DNA of 64,000 nt, taken from Cervus elaphus. Its lineage: Eukaryota; Chordata; Mammalia; Artiodactyla; Cervidae. Positions within the stretch are counted from its first letter, which is position 1, and each line of letters opens with the position of its first letter. Made by a program: the position numbers and the translations under genes. The stretch lies in the NCBI RefSeq assembly GCF_910594005.1, contig NC_057824.1:26873314-26937313 (forward strand), written 5' to 3'. Below, in pieces: positions 31,943-43,250 of the stretch. The notes under the pieces are model-generated. The model was not told where the DNA came from, did no database searches, and was given only the letters and a program-made list of their open reading frames with translations.

Positions 31943-32404
31943 TTGTTGTTCAGTTGCTCAGTTGTGTCTGACTCTCTGCAATTCCATGAATGGTAGCACG
32001 CCAGGCTTCTTTGTCCTTCACCATCTCCTGGAGTTTGCTCAAATTCATGTCCATTGAGTCAGTGATGCCAGCCAACCATCTCATCCTCTGTTGTCCCCTT
32101 CTCCTACCTTCTTCAATCCTTCCCAGCATCGGGGTCTTTTCCAGTGAGTCAGCTCTTCACATCAGGCAGCCAAAGAATTGGAGCTTCAGCTTCAGCATCA
32201 GTCCTTCCAATGAATATTCAGGGTTGATTTCCTTTAGGATTGACTGGTTTGATCTCCTTGCTGTCTGAATAACTCTCAGGAGTCTTCTCCAGCACCAAAG
32301 TTCAAAAGCATCAATTCTTCAGTGCTCAGCCTTCTTTATGGTCCAATTCTCACATCAATACATGAAAACTGGAAAAACCATAGCTTTGACCATATGGACC
32401 TTTG
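31943..32404 (-). mobile_element. BovB LINE, antisense 3' fragment
   Basis: About 460 bp, starting ttgttgttcagttgctcagt rather than with the usual repeat, and ending at accatatggacctttgt. Confidence 0.92.
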
Positions 32405-32429
32405 TGAGCATTTAACATGATATTAAATG

Positions 32430-33355
32430 ATATTATAGACAGACAAAGGTTCCTTTTTCTCCATATCCTTGCCAACACTTGTTATTCCTTGTCTTTTTGA
32501 TAATATCCACTCCGACAAGAGTGAAGTGATGTCTCACTGTGGTTTTGATTTGCATTTCCCTGATAACCAGTGATGTTGACCTTTTTCTAAAGTGCCATCT
32601 GAATATTTTTATCTGGAAAAAATGTCTGTTCTAGTCCTCTTCCCATTTTTCAATTAAACTGTTTGGTTTTCAACATTAGGTTGCATGAGTTTTTTTTTTT
32701 TTTTTAATATATTCTGGATTTAACTCCTTATCAGATATATGATTTTCAAACATATTCTCCCTTGTTCACCACTGAAGGGAATGTAATATGGAAATCAGTA
32801 CAAAGTTTCTTCAAATAATTAAAAATAGGACTACCATATAATCCAGCAATTCCATTTCTGGGTATTTATCTAAATAAAACAAAAAACACTAATTTGAACA
32901 GAGATATGCAACCTTATGTTTATTGCAGCATTATTTGCAATAGCCAGGATATGGGAACAACTGAAAAAAGTCAGACGGAGAAAGCCAAATGTCATATGAT
33001 TTCACTTCTATGTGGAAGCTAGAAAACAAAATAAAAGAACAAATACAAAAGAGAAACAGACTCATAGATACAGAGAACAGACTGGTGGTCTCCAGAGGGG
33101 AAGGAGTTGGGAGAATGGATGGTAAAGGGGATTAAGAGGTACAAATTTCCAGTTATAAAATAAGTAAGTCACAGGGATGTAATACACAGCATTAGAAATA
33201 TAGTGAATAGTACTGTAATAAGTTTAAATGATGATAGATGGTAACTAAACTTATGGTAATGATCACCTCATAATGTCCACAAATACTGAATTGCTATCTT
33301 GCACACATGAAACATATAACATTGTATGTCAATTATAGTTCAGTTAAGTATATAC
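32430..33355 (+). mobile_element. Old L1 with inverted 5' part (twin priming)
   Basis: 32430-32770 is antisense ORF2 (ccttgccaacacttgttatt, gtggttttgatttgcatttc, acatattctccc). From about 32776 the element reads sense (ggactaccatataatccagc, then a 3' UTR ending tataacattgtatgtcaatt). The inverted part ends where the sense part begins in L1 order. A further ORF2 segment is missing near 32965. Confidence 0.8.
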
Positions 33356-34409
33356 ATATTAGAGTGAGTGAAGACATGACTCTAAAATGAATGCAGTGTC
33401 TCCGCAATGGCTGTGTCTGGTAAACCCTCTTACATCCTTTTCAGACGTCTGAGTTGAGACATTGTTTTATTTGCTATCAGGACAAAATATTCTGAGACAT
33501 CAGAATCAGGAGAGGGACTGAGAAAGAGGCAGAGAAAGAGAGCCTTAACAGATGACACTACTCTTGTGCCTAATTATATGAAAAGGCCATTATCATGTGT
33601 CACAAAACCAGGGCTCTTGTGTCCTAAATCATAGAAGGAAACAACTCACAAACTTGCCTCACAGGAAATTTATTATAAATCAATATTAAGCCATGATTTG
33701 GAATCAATTTACATGTAAGCCCTTCAAAGGGTCTCACCTTCTTCCCAATCTTAGAACACAGCTCCTGTGTGGGACCTAGTCTAAAACTGAAACACACATA
33801 CACACCTTCATCTCCAAGATAAGTATTCTCAGATCAGCTTCTCAAATAAAATAAAAGGCTAAAAGTTTGCAGAACATTTCATTTTAACTAATAAAAATAA
33901 ATGGAAAAAAAAATAAATGAAACATACTGACAAGAAAAGAAATCTACCAAGTCTGAATGCTGATTAACCGTGATTTCTCCCCAAATATGTAGGGGGTGCC
34001 TATAGAAGCATCACCTTTTCCAGAGAAAAGTGTCAGACTTGGCCGCCTCCTCTCCTCACCTTCTCCTCTACCACCATCGCATCTCTCTCCTCCACGTGGC
34101 AGTCCCCTCCAGTCAAGCAAGGACAGATTAAAGGGAAATTCAAGTTCCCTGCCCTTTGGAAATGCCTCTCTTATTTGTAACTCTACAGGAAAAAAAAAAA
34201 AAAATTACTCTTCCTCTGTGTTCCCCCCGGGTGGCTGTTGAATTTGAAAGTCTGACATTGAATCTCAGAGCCACAGAGGCGCCGCAGAGCCACTGACCTT
34301 TGGGGGTGACCAACTTTAACTCCTTACACCTGGTTATAGAATCTTCTGGGCCACAGAGGAGAGTCAGGACCACCTAGGAGAGTCAGATGCTGATTTAAAA
34401 CCCAGTTCT
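33356..34409. other. Unassigned sequence
   Basis: About 1 kb without gene or nameable repeat. 34020-34100 is CT-rich. The open frames at 33996-34241 and 34140-34373 have no motifs. Confidence 0.45.
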
Positions 34410-34565
34410 GCAGGGAGCTATATTCAATATCCTGTGATTAAACCAGGATGGAAAAGAATAAAAAAAACACATATATATACATATATGGATATATAACTGA
34501 GTCACTTTGCTATACAGCAGAAATTCACACAACACTCTAAATCAACTGTACTTCAATAAAGCAAT
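34410..34565 (+). mobile_element. L1 3' end, sense
   Basis: gagctatattcaatatcctg, ctgagtcactttgctataca and aatcaactgtacttcaataa form the older artiodactyl L1 terminus. Confidence 0.85.
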
Positions 34566-34689
34566 TCTGTACTGATGCACTTGCACTCAAGCAGTTAATA
34601 ATGGATAAATGGATCAAAACATATTTTACTAACTCAATGCATAGAAAATATTCATTCAGAAGTATACACGTGCTCTTTATTGACTGGAT

Positions 34690-34845
34690 ATTTTTATTCA
34701 TTTATGTATCTATTTTTTTCTCCTCTCCCACTTAGACTGTCAGCTCTAAAAGGTTAGGGGCCTTGTCTGCTTTCTTCAGCACTATAGCTGTAGTATCTGG
34801 CACGCAGTAAGTACTTAGTAAATTCTTGTTTAATGAAGAGAGTCA
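34690..34845 (+). mobile_element. L2 3' end, sense
   Basis: cttagactgtcagctctaaa, gtatctggcacgcagtaagt and cttagtaaattcttgttta follow the L2 terminus. Confidence 0.75.
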
Positions 34846-34904
34846 GAGAAAAAAATTAGAAGGAAATAAGCCAAGAATTAATAGTGATTACTCAACTCTC
34901 GGAG

Positions 34905-35662
34905 ACTATGGTAGGCAGAATAATAAGCTCCAAAGATGTCCATGTCCTATTTTTCAGTATTTGTGGTATGTATATGGCCAAAGAGACTTTGCAATGTGGT
35001 GAAGTAAAGGATCTTGAGGAGGGAAAGTTATCTTGGATTATCCAGTGGGCCCAATGTAATCATAAGATCCTTGCTAGTTCAGTGGATGGGAATCCTCCTG
35101 CCAACGCAGGGGACAAGGGTTCAGTCCCTGGTCAGGGACGATTCCACAAGCTGCGGAACAACTAGGTCCATGTGCCACAACTATTGAGCCTGTGCTCTAG
35201 AGTCCATGAGCAAGACTACTGACGCCTACACAACTAGAATCAGTGCTCTGCAACAAGAGAAGCCACTGCAATGAGAAGCTGGGACCACAACTAGAGAGTA
35301 GCCCCCACTCTCCAAAACTAGAGAAAGCCCGTGCACTGCAATGAAGACCCAGTACAAGCAAAAATGAAATGAATAAATTATTTTTTGTTTAAAAGGAGGC
35401 CAAAATGTCAGAGTAGGGATATGTGATGACAGAAGAGGAGGTCAGAGAGAAAGCAAGATTTGAAGATGTTACATTGCGGACTTAAATTGGAGGGATGAGC
35501 CAAAAGCCTCAAAAAGCATCTAGAAGCTGGAAAAGGCAAGGAAATAGTTTCTCCCCTAGAGAATCTGGAAGGAATACAGCCTTTCCAACACCTTAATCTT
35601 AGGGCATCTACTCACTAGAATTGTAAGATAAATCTATGCTGTTTTAAGCCACTACTAATTTT
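34905..35662 (+). mobile_element. MLT1 LTR, sense, split by a CHR-type SINE
   Basis: LTR at 34905-35071 (ggtaggcagaataataagct, gagactttgcaatgtggtga) resumes at 35399-35662 (aagctggaaaaggcaaggaa, ctgttttaagccactacta). Confidence 0.87.
35072..35398 (+). mobile_element. CHR-type tRNA SINE inside MLT1
   Basis: Sense copy without a clear 5' head (starts near gctagttcagtggatgg), then gggttcagtccctggtcagg, ctgtgctctagagtccatga and a degraded A/T-rich tail. Confidence 0.87.
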
Positions 35663-35745
35663 CTCCCTTCCTGTAAAGTAATTAGCCTCCAACTAATAAA
35701 AACAAATGAAAAAAATAAATAAATAAAAATAAATAAATAAATAAT
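35663..35745 (+). mobile_element. Very short L1 3' end
   Basis: Only about 80 bp: gtaaagtaattagcctccaa plus an AAAT-rich tail. The flanks ccactactaattt (35649-35661) and ccactactatttt (35746-35758) look like a target duplication. It sits at the very end of the MLT1 LTR. Confidence 0.8.
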
Positions 35746-35759
35746 CCACTACTATTTTG

Positions 35760-36105
35760 GTAAGAAAAGAAAAATGTTTATTTAAAAATTTTTCATGCAC
35801 TTTGTACTTTTGCCATATATGTGTATTATCTATCTTAAATTAGTTAAATTATACTTTTAAAAATTGTGATTACTCAAGGGAGAGAGACTATGGAATGGTT
35901 ACAATTTATTCTTTAACCTTTCTATTTTTTCTGATTTTTCTAAAAAAATATTCTTCTAATTTGAATAACATCAAATGATGATGGCTTGGGTAAAACCCAA
36001 GTTCTCACCAATCTTAACATTAGCTGGCAAGCCATGAGAAAGTTCAGACTTGTTAATAATGCAGCTACTTGGACTCATGTTATTTTATCAGCAATGAAGT
36101 TTGTT
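35760..36105. other. Unassigned AT-rich sequence
   Basis: Nothing nameable, although 35880-35960 has an old-L1-like feel. Confidence 0.4.
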
Positions 36106-36465
36106 TGTTGTTCAGTTGCTAAGTAGTATCCAACTCATTGTGAGTGTCTGCCTTTACTGTCTCCAGGGGTTTGCTCAGACTCATGTCCATTGAGTTGATG
36201 ATGCCTCCCAACTGTCTCATTCTCTGTCACCCACTTCTCCTCATGCCCTCAATCTTTCCCAACATCAGGTCTTTTCCAATGAGTCAGCTGTTTGCATCAG
36301 GTGGCCAAAGTGTTGGAGCTTCAGTTTCAGCATCAGTCTTTCCAATGAATATTTAGGGTTGGTTTCCTTTAGGACTGACTTGTTTGATCTCCTTGCCATC
36401 CAAGAGACTCTCAAGAGTCTTCTCCAGCATCACAGTGCAAAAGCATCAATTCTCTGGCATAGTCA
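36106..36465 (-). mobile_element. BovB LINE, antisense 3' fragment
   Basis: A diverged 360-bp copy with catcaggtggccaaagtgtt and gactctcaagagtcttctcc. Confidence 0.9.
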
Positions 36466-36484
36466 GGTTAGACGTTCTTGTTTT

Positions 36485-36575
36485 TTCGTTTATCCATTCA
36501 TTCAACAAATATTTTTTGTGGGGACCATGCATCATCAGTCCTTGATAGAGGCAACAAAGAAATTATTACAGGATT
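36485..36575 (-). mobile_element. L2 3' end, antisense
   Basis: tatccattcattcaacaaat followed by a diverged body is the reverse L2 terminus. Confidence 0.65.
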
Positions 36576-38045
36576 ATTTTAAAACTTAAGACAAGGTCAA
36601 GTCATGACTTTCACACGGAAGTTAAGTGAAAACGTGTTAAGAGAATTTAGCTGTCATTAATGAGGGAACTGGTAGGAGGTTACTGTCAGGTTAAAGGAGA
36701 ATGCAAAGATTATACACATGCGTAGGTCAGGAATATTAAAGTGAATAAGCAAACTGGGAAAAAATGGCCTCTTCTACCTGAGAACCTCCACTGTCCAGAT
36801 ATGAACCTTCCTTTTACAGAATTTTTGGATGTCTACTGGGAAGGATGGTTTTGTATTGCTGTGGGTCACCCACAACTTACAGTCATCAAAGAACTCAGCG
36901 ATGGTAAACACTGGACAACCAGAAAGAATATGCTCCAGGCAGTGGGTACTTTCCCACTGAACCACCACTTTTCTTTACACTACAAGGATGATTAAGATAC
37001 AGCCTCTGCCTTCTCACGCGGTGTCTGGGAAATCTGAAATAAACAAAGAACTTGCTTTGCTCTGCCCAAACAGAAGGAGAATAAATCTTTCCATGGCTCC
37101 TCTTCTGTTTACAAGGCCCCTGTGAAAGAAACTCCTTGTATGAGAATTGAATATCATCCCAAGAATTAGAAAGAGGCCATTTTAAACATCCTTGCATTAA
37201 TGATTTTATTACAAATACACCAATAAGCCAATAGGCACTCACTGTAAAAATAAAATGCAAACCACAAATAAACATACATTTTAAAAAGAGAAAACAGAGT
37301 CCTTGTCTGTCTCCCTTCTAGCAATTCCATTTTCTCACCTATTGGAGATGCTACCGATAAAAAAATAATGTCTGCACATCAGATGCTTTGTGAGCTAAAC
37401 GGAGAGACCAGAAGGAAAAAACCTTTTGTTAAGTGCAGCCACCTTAATGAAATCTTTGGATATGTCAAGTCAGCCAGAGATTAGTTCAGAGGAAAAGAGG
37501 AAGACACTAGAAAGCTCTGTATGTAAGTCATAAGAATGTTAAGGGTTCAAGGCTGGCAGAAGTAGAGAGGAGGGGACATCCACAGAGGCAGGGCAAGAAA
37601 GGTATACAGAATAAAATCCTCGGCTGAGGCAGTCAGTGAGAAACCCCCAGTGCCAGCGAACAATTGATGAGTGCTTGGGATCGCGACATCTATCTAATAT
37701 TTCACCTCAAGCTACTGTTTCTTCTGTTCTCCCGTGAGGTGATCTCCCACTGTGAGCAAAAACCTTCTGTTAAATAAATATCTGCAAGACAGGACAGCCT
37801 GTGTCAGCGGTACTTTGAAGACCATGTCAGTACGGGTCGGGGGAAGGGGAGGAAGAGAGAAATTGCAGGAGGTGGCCAGAACACAGGAACTCAGGGCAAG
37901 AGACAACCAGGAAAGGATAAGTGTCCTGGACTGGGTCCTGCCGAGAAGCCCTAGAGATACTGGGCACAGACAGATTTTATGTCTTCTCTTAGACTGGAGT
38001 TTCAGACATTTGAGATGAATATTAAAGGAAAGGGTCATCTCAAGA
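36576..38045. other. Unassigned, low-repeat sequence
   Basis: About 1.5 kb with no recognised repeat. Open frames such as 36741-36995 (84 codons) and 37712-38128 on the minus strand (138 codons) have no domain I recognise, and I do not support them as genes. Confidence 0.45.
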
Positions 38046-38717
38046 TGCTGGAGCAAAAATGAGAGCATGCAGAGTTTCCCAGAGAAAGTGATATTTGAAC
38101 TAAGTCTGCAAGTGGAGGCTCTCATCACACAAAGGGGGAAGAGGAGAGAGAACCACGTGTGTAAAAATCAGAGGGGTATAAAAGGCCAAGAGATGTTTGG
38201 GGGACCTAAAGAGCAGGTTGGCATTATTAGAACTCAGCCTCTGTAGAACTGGTGGGATTTGATTTTGAATAGTGTCGGACCTCTCAGGCTAATGTTGATA
38301 TTCATCTTAAGAGGTATACTCAGTGCGGAATAGAAAAGCATAGTGGCAGAAAACTGGTGATCGGACAGGGATTTGAAGTGCCAAAACCTAATATTCACTC
38401 TGCCACTAACTTAAGCAATCAGCTTTCCTTCATCTGTGAAACAGACACAGTGAAACCTTACAAGGCTGTGTTTATCCTCCCCAAACACTGGATGAATACG
38501 AAGTACTGGGATCAGGGAAGACTTCCTCTTTCTGGAAGCAAGGATGTGGTATAAACCTGTGAGTATTTTGCCAAAAATGTATTGTCTGGTGTGTTAGCAA
38601 GCAAGGCCTGATTTTAACAAATTTGGCCCAGTGACTTTTTTTTTCCTTATCCATTGGTGGCATCTTGATGTGGAACATAGACCTCTGAACCACTGGCTCG
38701 ATTGTTTCCACTTCCTT
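38046..38717. other. Possible L2 scrap, then unassigned sequence
   Basis: 38070-38125 (gagtttcccagagaaagtga, tatttgaactaagtctgcaa) may be antisense L2. The rest shows nothing nameable. Confidence 0.4.
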
Positions 38718-38925
38718 TTTAAAACATGTATTTATTTTTAACTGAAGGGTAGTTGCATTACAATACTGTGTTGGTTTCTGCCATACATCAGCATGAATCA
38801 GCCATAGATACGCAGATGTCCCCTCCCTCTTGAACTACTCTCCACCTCCCACCTCATCCCACCCCTCTAGGTTGTCACAGAGCACCTATTTGAGCTCCCT
38901 GCGTCATACAGCAAATTTGTTTCCA
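38718..38925 (-). mobile_element. L1 3' end, antisense
   Basis: tatttatttttaactgaagg, ttggtttctgccatacatca, ccacctcatcccacccctct: the reverse of the bovine L1 3' UTR. Confidence 0.9.
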
Positions 38926-39950
38926 CTTAATTGTGGTTGTTTCTACCTGCTTCCCTCTGAGGCTCTTCTCAATCTCTGTTATGTAAAAGAGAAAGTGAAA
39001 GCGCAACTCGTGGTATTTTTCACTTGGTATGTCACATGATAGGATAATCCTCTTCTAAACCATCAATCCTAGCGATGTTTCCAAATGCTTTGACTTCCTC
39101 TAGGTCAGGGGAGCACATAAAACATTAAATGTGGGCACCAGAGGCATTAGTTCAACAAAAGCAGATCTACAGAAGGTGAAATCAACAGACATGCAGCCAC
39201 TCTGATGAACAGACACTCTTTTACCCTTTGTCTCCCTAACTGTGAGACGCTTGGAGCTCAAGAGCCAGGATCGACTCCACGCACTTCTCTAACCCCAACG
39301 GTTCTTCTTGAAAGAACCCAAGGCTTCAGATGAGGTCCATCAGATGATCTGTAGATACTGAAGTCCTACTTCCTAAGTGGGGACACCTCAAATGAGTGGG
39401 TTTCAGCCATATGTCAAGTAGTTTTCTGGACATCAAGGTGGGAATGAGACTTATTAGCAAGCCATGATTTACCTGGCACCATATCCAGATTCTTTTGCAG
39501 GTAAGACTTAAGCAATCTATATGGAACATTGTCTATTATAGCATCATCATCATTAAATGATCATGAAGCAATTGTGATCATCTAAGTGTTAAGAGAGATG
39601 TCCAACAGCAAAAACACAACTAATTCCCTAAGGAAGATACAGGATGCAAAGAACACTATAAAAGATAAAAAGTAGTATGCATCCCATACCTCTGAGTGGT
39701 GTGGACAGCAAAGCATCTGAAGGTCAAGTTTATTGGCCTGACAAGTTCAGGACATGGCCTGCACCATTTCATTTGCCAATATCGCCGCAGAAACCAGCAC
39801 AGAACATACACAGAGTAAGGGGGCTTGAAATGTCTGTTGAACAGGAGAAAAAATGTAGAGGTCTGCAGTGATGGTCAAGGAAACTGACCACCAACTTGGA
39901 AGTTTACCAAGTTGGTGGCTTATGATTTGTGAAACAGAGAGTGTACAGAT
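38926..39950. other. Unassigned sequence
   Basis: About 1 kb without gene or nameable repeat. A small perfect inverted repeat (accaacttgg / ccaagttggt) lies near 39890-39915. Confidence 0.45.
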
Positions 39951-39954
39951 GAGG

Positions 39955-40145
39955 GGTCAGAAGCATTGCCTCTGCAGCTGGGCTGCCTAGACTTGAATCC
40001 TGGCCACATCATGTACATTCTAGGTGACTCTGGGCAAATTATTTAATCTCAGTGTTTCAGTTTCTTCATCTATACAATGAGGAAAGTTAAGATACCTATA
40101 TCATAGGTTGGTGAGAAAGATTAGATACATGTAAAGTACTAAGAA
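39955..40145 (+). mobile_element. MIR SINE, sense
   Basis: ctgcctagacttgaatcctg, ctaggtgactctgggcaaat, cagtttcttcatctatacaa, then ggtgagaaagattagataca: a well-kept MIR. Confidence 0.85.
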
Positions 40146-40194
40146 AAAGAGGAAAGAGTAGATATGTGTAAAGTACTTAGAAAATGACTAGGGT

Positions 40195-40262
40195 AAGGGG
40201 TGATGTGATGATGATGGTAATGAGGAGGACGATAATGATAATGAGGATGATGACAATGATCG
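40195..40262. repeat. GAT-type trinucleotide repeat
   Basis: A degenerate (GAT)n/(AATGAT)n tract, which produces a false His-rich reading on the minus strand. Confidence 0.9.
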
Positions 40263-40479
40263 AACACGATAAAAAAATTGAGCCTCGTACTGAATGAGCC
40301 AAAGCACAAGAGTGGTAAGGAATGTAAATACCAGCTTAGTGGTGGGCATATAGAGGGAAGCAGCAAGAAGTAAAATATGAAAAGGAGGAGAATCAGAGTA
40401 GAGACTTCCCCCACATGCACTTGTGGTATAAACACCTAAAAATTCCATGAAGGAGTGCTCATGTGGTATTTTAGAAGAT

Positions 40480-40790
40480 GCAGAAATAAATCATGTTGTT
40501 TTTAATAATGAAAATGTGAAAATATCAACAGGAAGTGGCCTAATAAGTCTGTCATATTTATACTATGGAATCCCATGCAGTAGTTGAAAAAAATGAAGTC
40601 AATATCTATGTAAGAATTCGTAAAGACCTCCAAATCATACTGCTGAGTTAAAAATAATAACAAATTGAGATACTTCTGATACACACATTCAATATATTTT
40701 TAATGAGTACATACATTGGCAAATACGAAGAATGATGTCTGGAAATTCACCTGCCAAACTGTACACACATGAGTAGTCTGGAGAGAGGAA
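40480..40790 (+). mobile_element. L1M fragment, sense
   Basis: tactatggaatcccatgcag, gacctccaaatcatactgct and a gttaaaaataa segment match an old L1 3' region. Confidence 0.6.
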
Positions 40791-40866
40791 CACAATTTGG
40801 GGGATGAGGGTGTCAAAGGGATTTCACACACATGCTCCATGTCTTTTGATGAGGGAATGCATTCAT

Positions 40867-41554
40867 GTATTCAGCTCAGTCACTCAGTGGTATCCGACTC
40901 TTTGTGACTCCATGGACTGCAGCACGCCAGGCTTCCCTGTCCATCACCAACTCCCAGAGCTTGCTCAAACTCATGTCCATCGAGTCAGTGATGCCATCCA
41001 ACCATCTCATCCTTTGTTGTCCCCTTCTTCTCCTGCCTTCAATCTTTCCCAGCATCAGAGTATTTTCCAATGAGTCAGTTCTTCGCATTAGGTGGCCAAA
41101 GTATTGGAGTTTCAGCTTCAGCATCAGTCCTTCCAACGAATATTCAGGTCTGATTTCCTTTACGATTGACTGGTTTGATCTCCTTGCAGTCCAAGGAACT
41201 CTCAAGAGTCTTCTCCAACACCAAAGTTCAAAAGGATCAATTCTTCAGTGCTCAGCCTTCTTTATGGTCCAACTCTCATATCCATACATGACTCCTGGAA
41301 AAACCACAGCTTTAACTAGACGGACATTTGTCGGTAATGTCTCTGCTTTGTGATATGCTGTCTAGGTTTGTCATAGTTTTTCTTCCAAGGAGCAAGTGTC
41401 TTTTAATTTCATGACTGCAGTCAACATCTGAAGTGATTTTGCAGCCAAAGAAAATAAAGTCTGTCACTGTTTCCACTGTTTCCCCTTCTATTTGCCATGA
41501 AGTGATGGGATTGGATGCCATGGTCTTAGGTTTTTGAATGTTGAGTATTATGTA
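40867..41554 (-). mobile_element. BovB LINE, antisense 3' fragment
   Basis: About 690 bp with two open stretches on the minus strand (40876-41205 and 41312-41557) encoding the C-terminal region, including GRRRRGQQRMRWLDG. A 7-bp match, cattcat, at 40860-40866 and 41555-41561 may be the target duplication. Confidence 0.93.
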
Positions 41555-41579
41555 CATTCATAAAAAGTAAGAATTTGTT

Positions 41580-41595
41580 GGGGGGGGGGTGGGTG
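41580..41595 (+). repeat. G-run
   Basis: Ten consecutive G (41580-41589), then tgggtgg. Immediately upstream of a CHR-type SINE. Confidence 0.9.
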
Positions 41596-42034
41596 GTTCT
41601 CCCCTGGTGGTCCAGTTGTTAGTAATCCACCTTCCAATGCAGGGGATATGGGTTTGACTTGATCCCTGGTCTGGGAACTAAATCCCATATGAAAGTGAAA
41701 GTATTACTAACTCAGTTGCTTTCAGTTCTTTGTGACCCCGTGGACCATAGCCCACCAGGCTCCTCTGTTCCTGGGATTTTTCAGGCAAGAATACTGGAGT
41801 CGGTTGCCATTTCCTTCTCCAGGGGATCTTCCGGACTCAGGGATAGAACCTGGGTCTCCTGCATGCAGACAGATTCTTTATCATCATCTAAGCCACCAGC
41901 GGCAACTAAACCATTTCTCCACAACCAGAGAGAAGCTCCAGCACACGGAAAGGAGACAAAGCCCGTGAACCACAATGAAGAGCCTGAGTGCCACAGCGAA
42001 GATCTAGCACAGCCAAAAAAAAAAAAAAAAAATT
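41596..42034 (+). mobile_element. CHR-type SINE, sense, split by Bov-tA
   Basis: Head at 41596-41690 (cccctggtggtccagttgtt, ctggtctgggaactaaatcc), tail at 41904-42034 (aaccagagagaagctccagc, gaagatctagcacagccaaa) with a poly(A) run. Confidence 0.87.
41691..41903 (-). mobile_element. Bov-tA SINE, antisense, inside CHR
   Basis: Starts gaaagtgaaagtatt and ends atctaagccaccag; middle has tcaggcaagaatactggagt. Confidence 0.92.
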
Positions 42035-43025
42035 CAAAGTAATAATTTTAAAATAAACTTGTTGCCATGGAGGAGAGAGCAGAAGCTGGAGGCATGACTG
42101 CAGGGCATTGCAGTGGTCTGGTTTGAGGGGTTGGTAGAAATGTCAGTAAAAGGAATGATAAGGAAAATTACATGAATCAATGGAAATGAGTGGAGAGCCA
42201 GAGAAAAGGTGAGGGCTTTCTCAGAGAGAGAAGACTTGGAGCAGAAAGAGAGCAAGAGAGAGACAGAGTGATTTAGTTCAGTTTTACACTTGCACGTAGT
42301 GACACCGAAGCTCTGAGAACAGCTAGCATCCAAAATTCTGCTGCTTTCATGAGGACTGCTTTCTCTAGCATAATAATGACCAGATTAAATCAATTAATTT
42401 GGCCAATTAATTAATCACTTGGCCCACAGCTATTGTAACAGCTTTGTATAACAACCACAAAAAACCTCCCAAACAGTTGACTGGATATTTAGCTTTAGCT
42501 TTAATCTTGCTTAATAAGAAATAGCTCCATTGACACCACAGTGTATTATTACTTTAAGAGAGGACTGAATCCCATGCACTCAATGATCACCACTGATCTG
42601 GAGAAGTTATTTTTATGCCACCGAGAAGGCAGTTTGAGCCCTTGGCCACTTGAATTCAAGCATTTCTAATCAGTGCAGAGCTAAAATGTGTATGTCACTT
42701 CCATCACAGCAAATAGCACTTATATTGTCTTGACTTCTCAAGGCCTATGGATAGATAGGCCTTGATGATGTCTTTTCTTTTCCTTCTGACAGCAGACTCT
42801 AAAAATACAGTTACTGAATCAAGTTTAATGTTAATACTGTTGGAAGTTGTCTACTGGCCGTAACAAATATGGTTCCCTTGTGCTTTAGCTAATACACAAT
42901 GCAAGAGAATTAACGTATTGAAGCACAAGTTCTTAATCATGGGCAAATGAAGGCATGGTGGTTTGAGGTCACTCTGAAATATTATGCAAAATTCTCTGGA
43001 ATTTTGCCTTGTTAACCTCTTGGTG
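42035..43025. other. Low-repeat sequence with AT-rich homeodomain-type motifs
   Basis: 42040-42250 may contain a weak antisense L2. From about 42320 to 42900 I recognise no repeat. A cluster of TAATT/ATTA motifs, with an imperfect palindrome around the central ggcc, lies at 42384-42416. Confidence 0.4.
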
Positions 43026-43248
43026 AGGGCTTCTCCAGTGGTGCTAGTGGTAAATGACCTGCCTGCCAGTGCAGGAGACCTAAGAACCATGGGTTCGATC
43101 CCTGGGTCAGGAAGATCCCCTGGAGGAGGGCATGGCAAGCCACTCCAGTATTCTTGCCTGGAGAATCCCATGGACAGAGGAGCCTGGAGGGCTATGGTCT
43201 ATAGGGTCACAAAGAGTCAGACTTGACTGAAGCAACTTAGCACACAAG
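43026..43248 (+). mobile_element. Bov-tA SINE
   Basis: Sense copy with a small insertion near 43080-43095 (taagaaccatgggttcg) and a cttagcacacaagcatgca tail. Confidence 0.92.
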
Positions 43249-43250
43249 CA

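Noticed and set aside
37712..38128. A 138-codon minus-strand frame as a novel gene
   Set aside because: No recognised domain, no signal peptide or repeats, and a similarly long frame on the opposite strand; without transcript or conservation evidence I do not support it.
40139..40435. A His/Ser/Tyr-rich minus-strand frame
   Set aside because: It is a GAT-type trinucleotide repeat read in frame.
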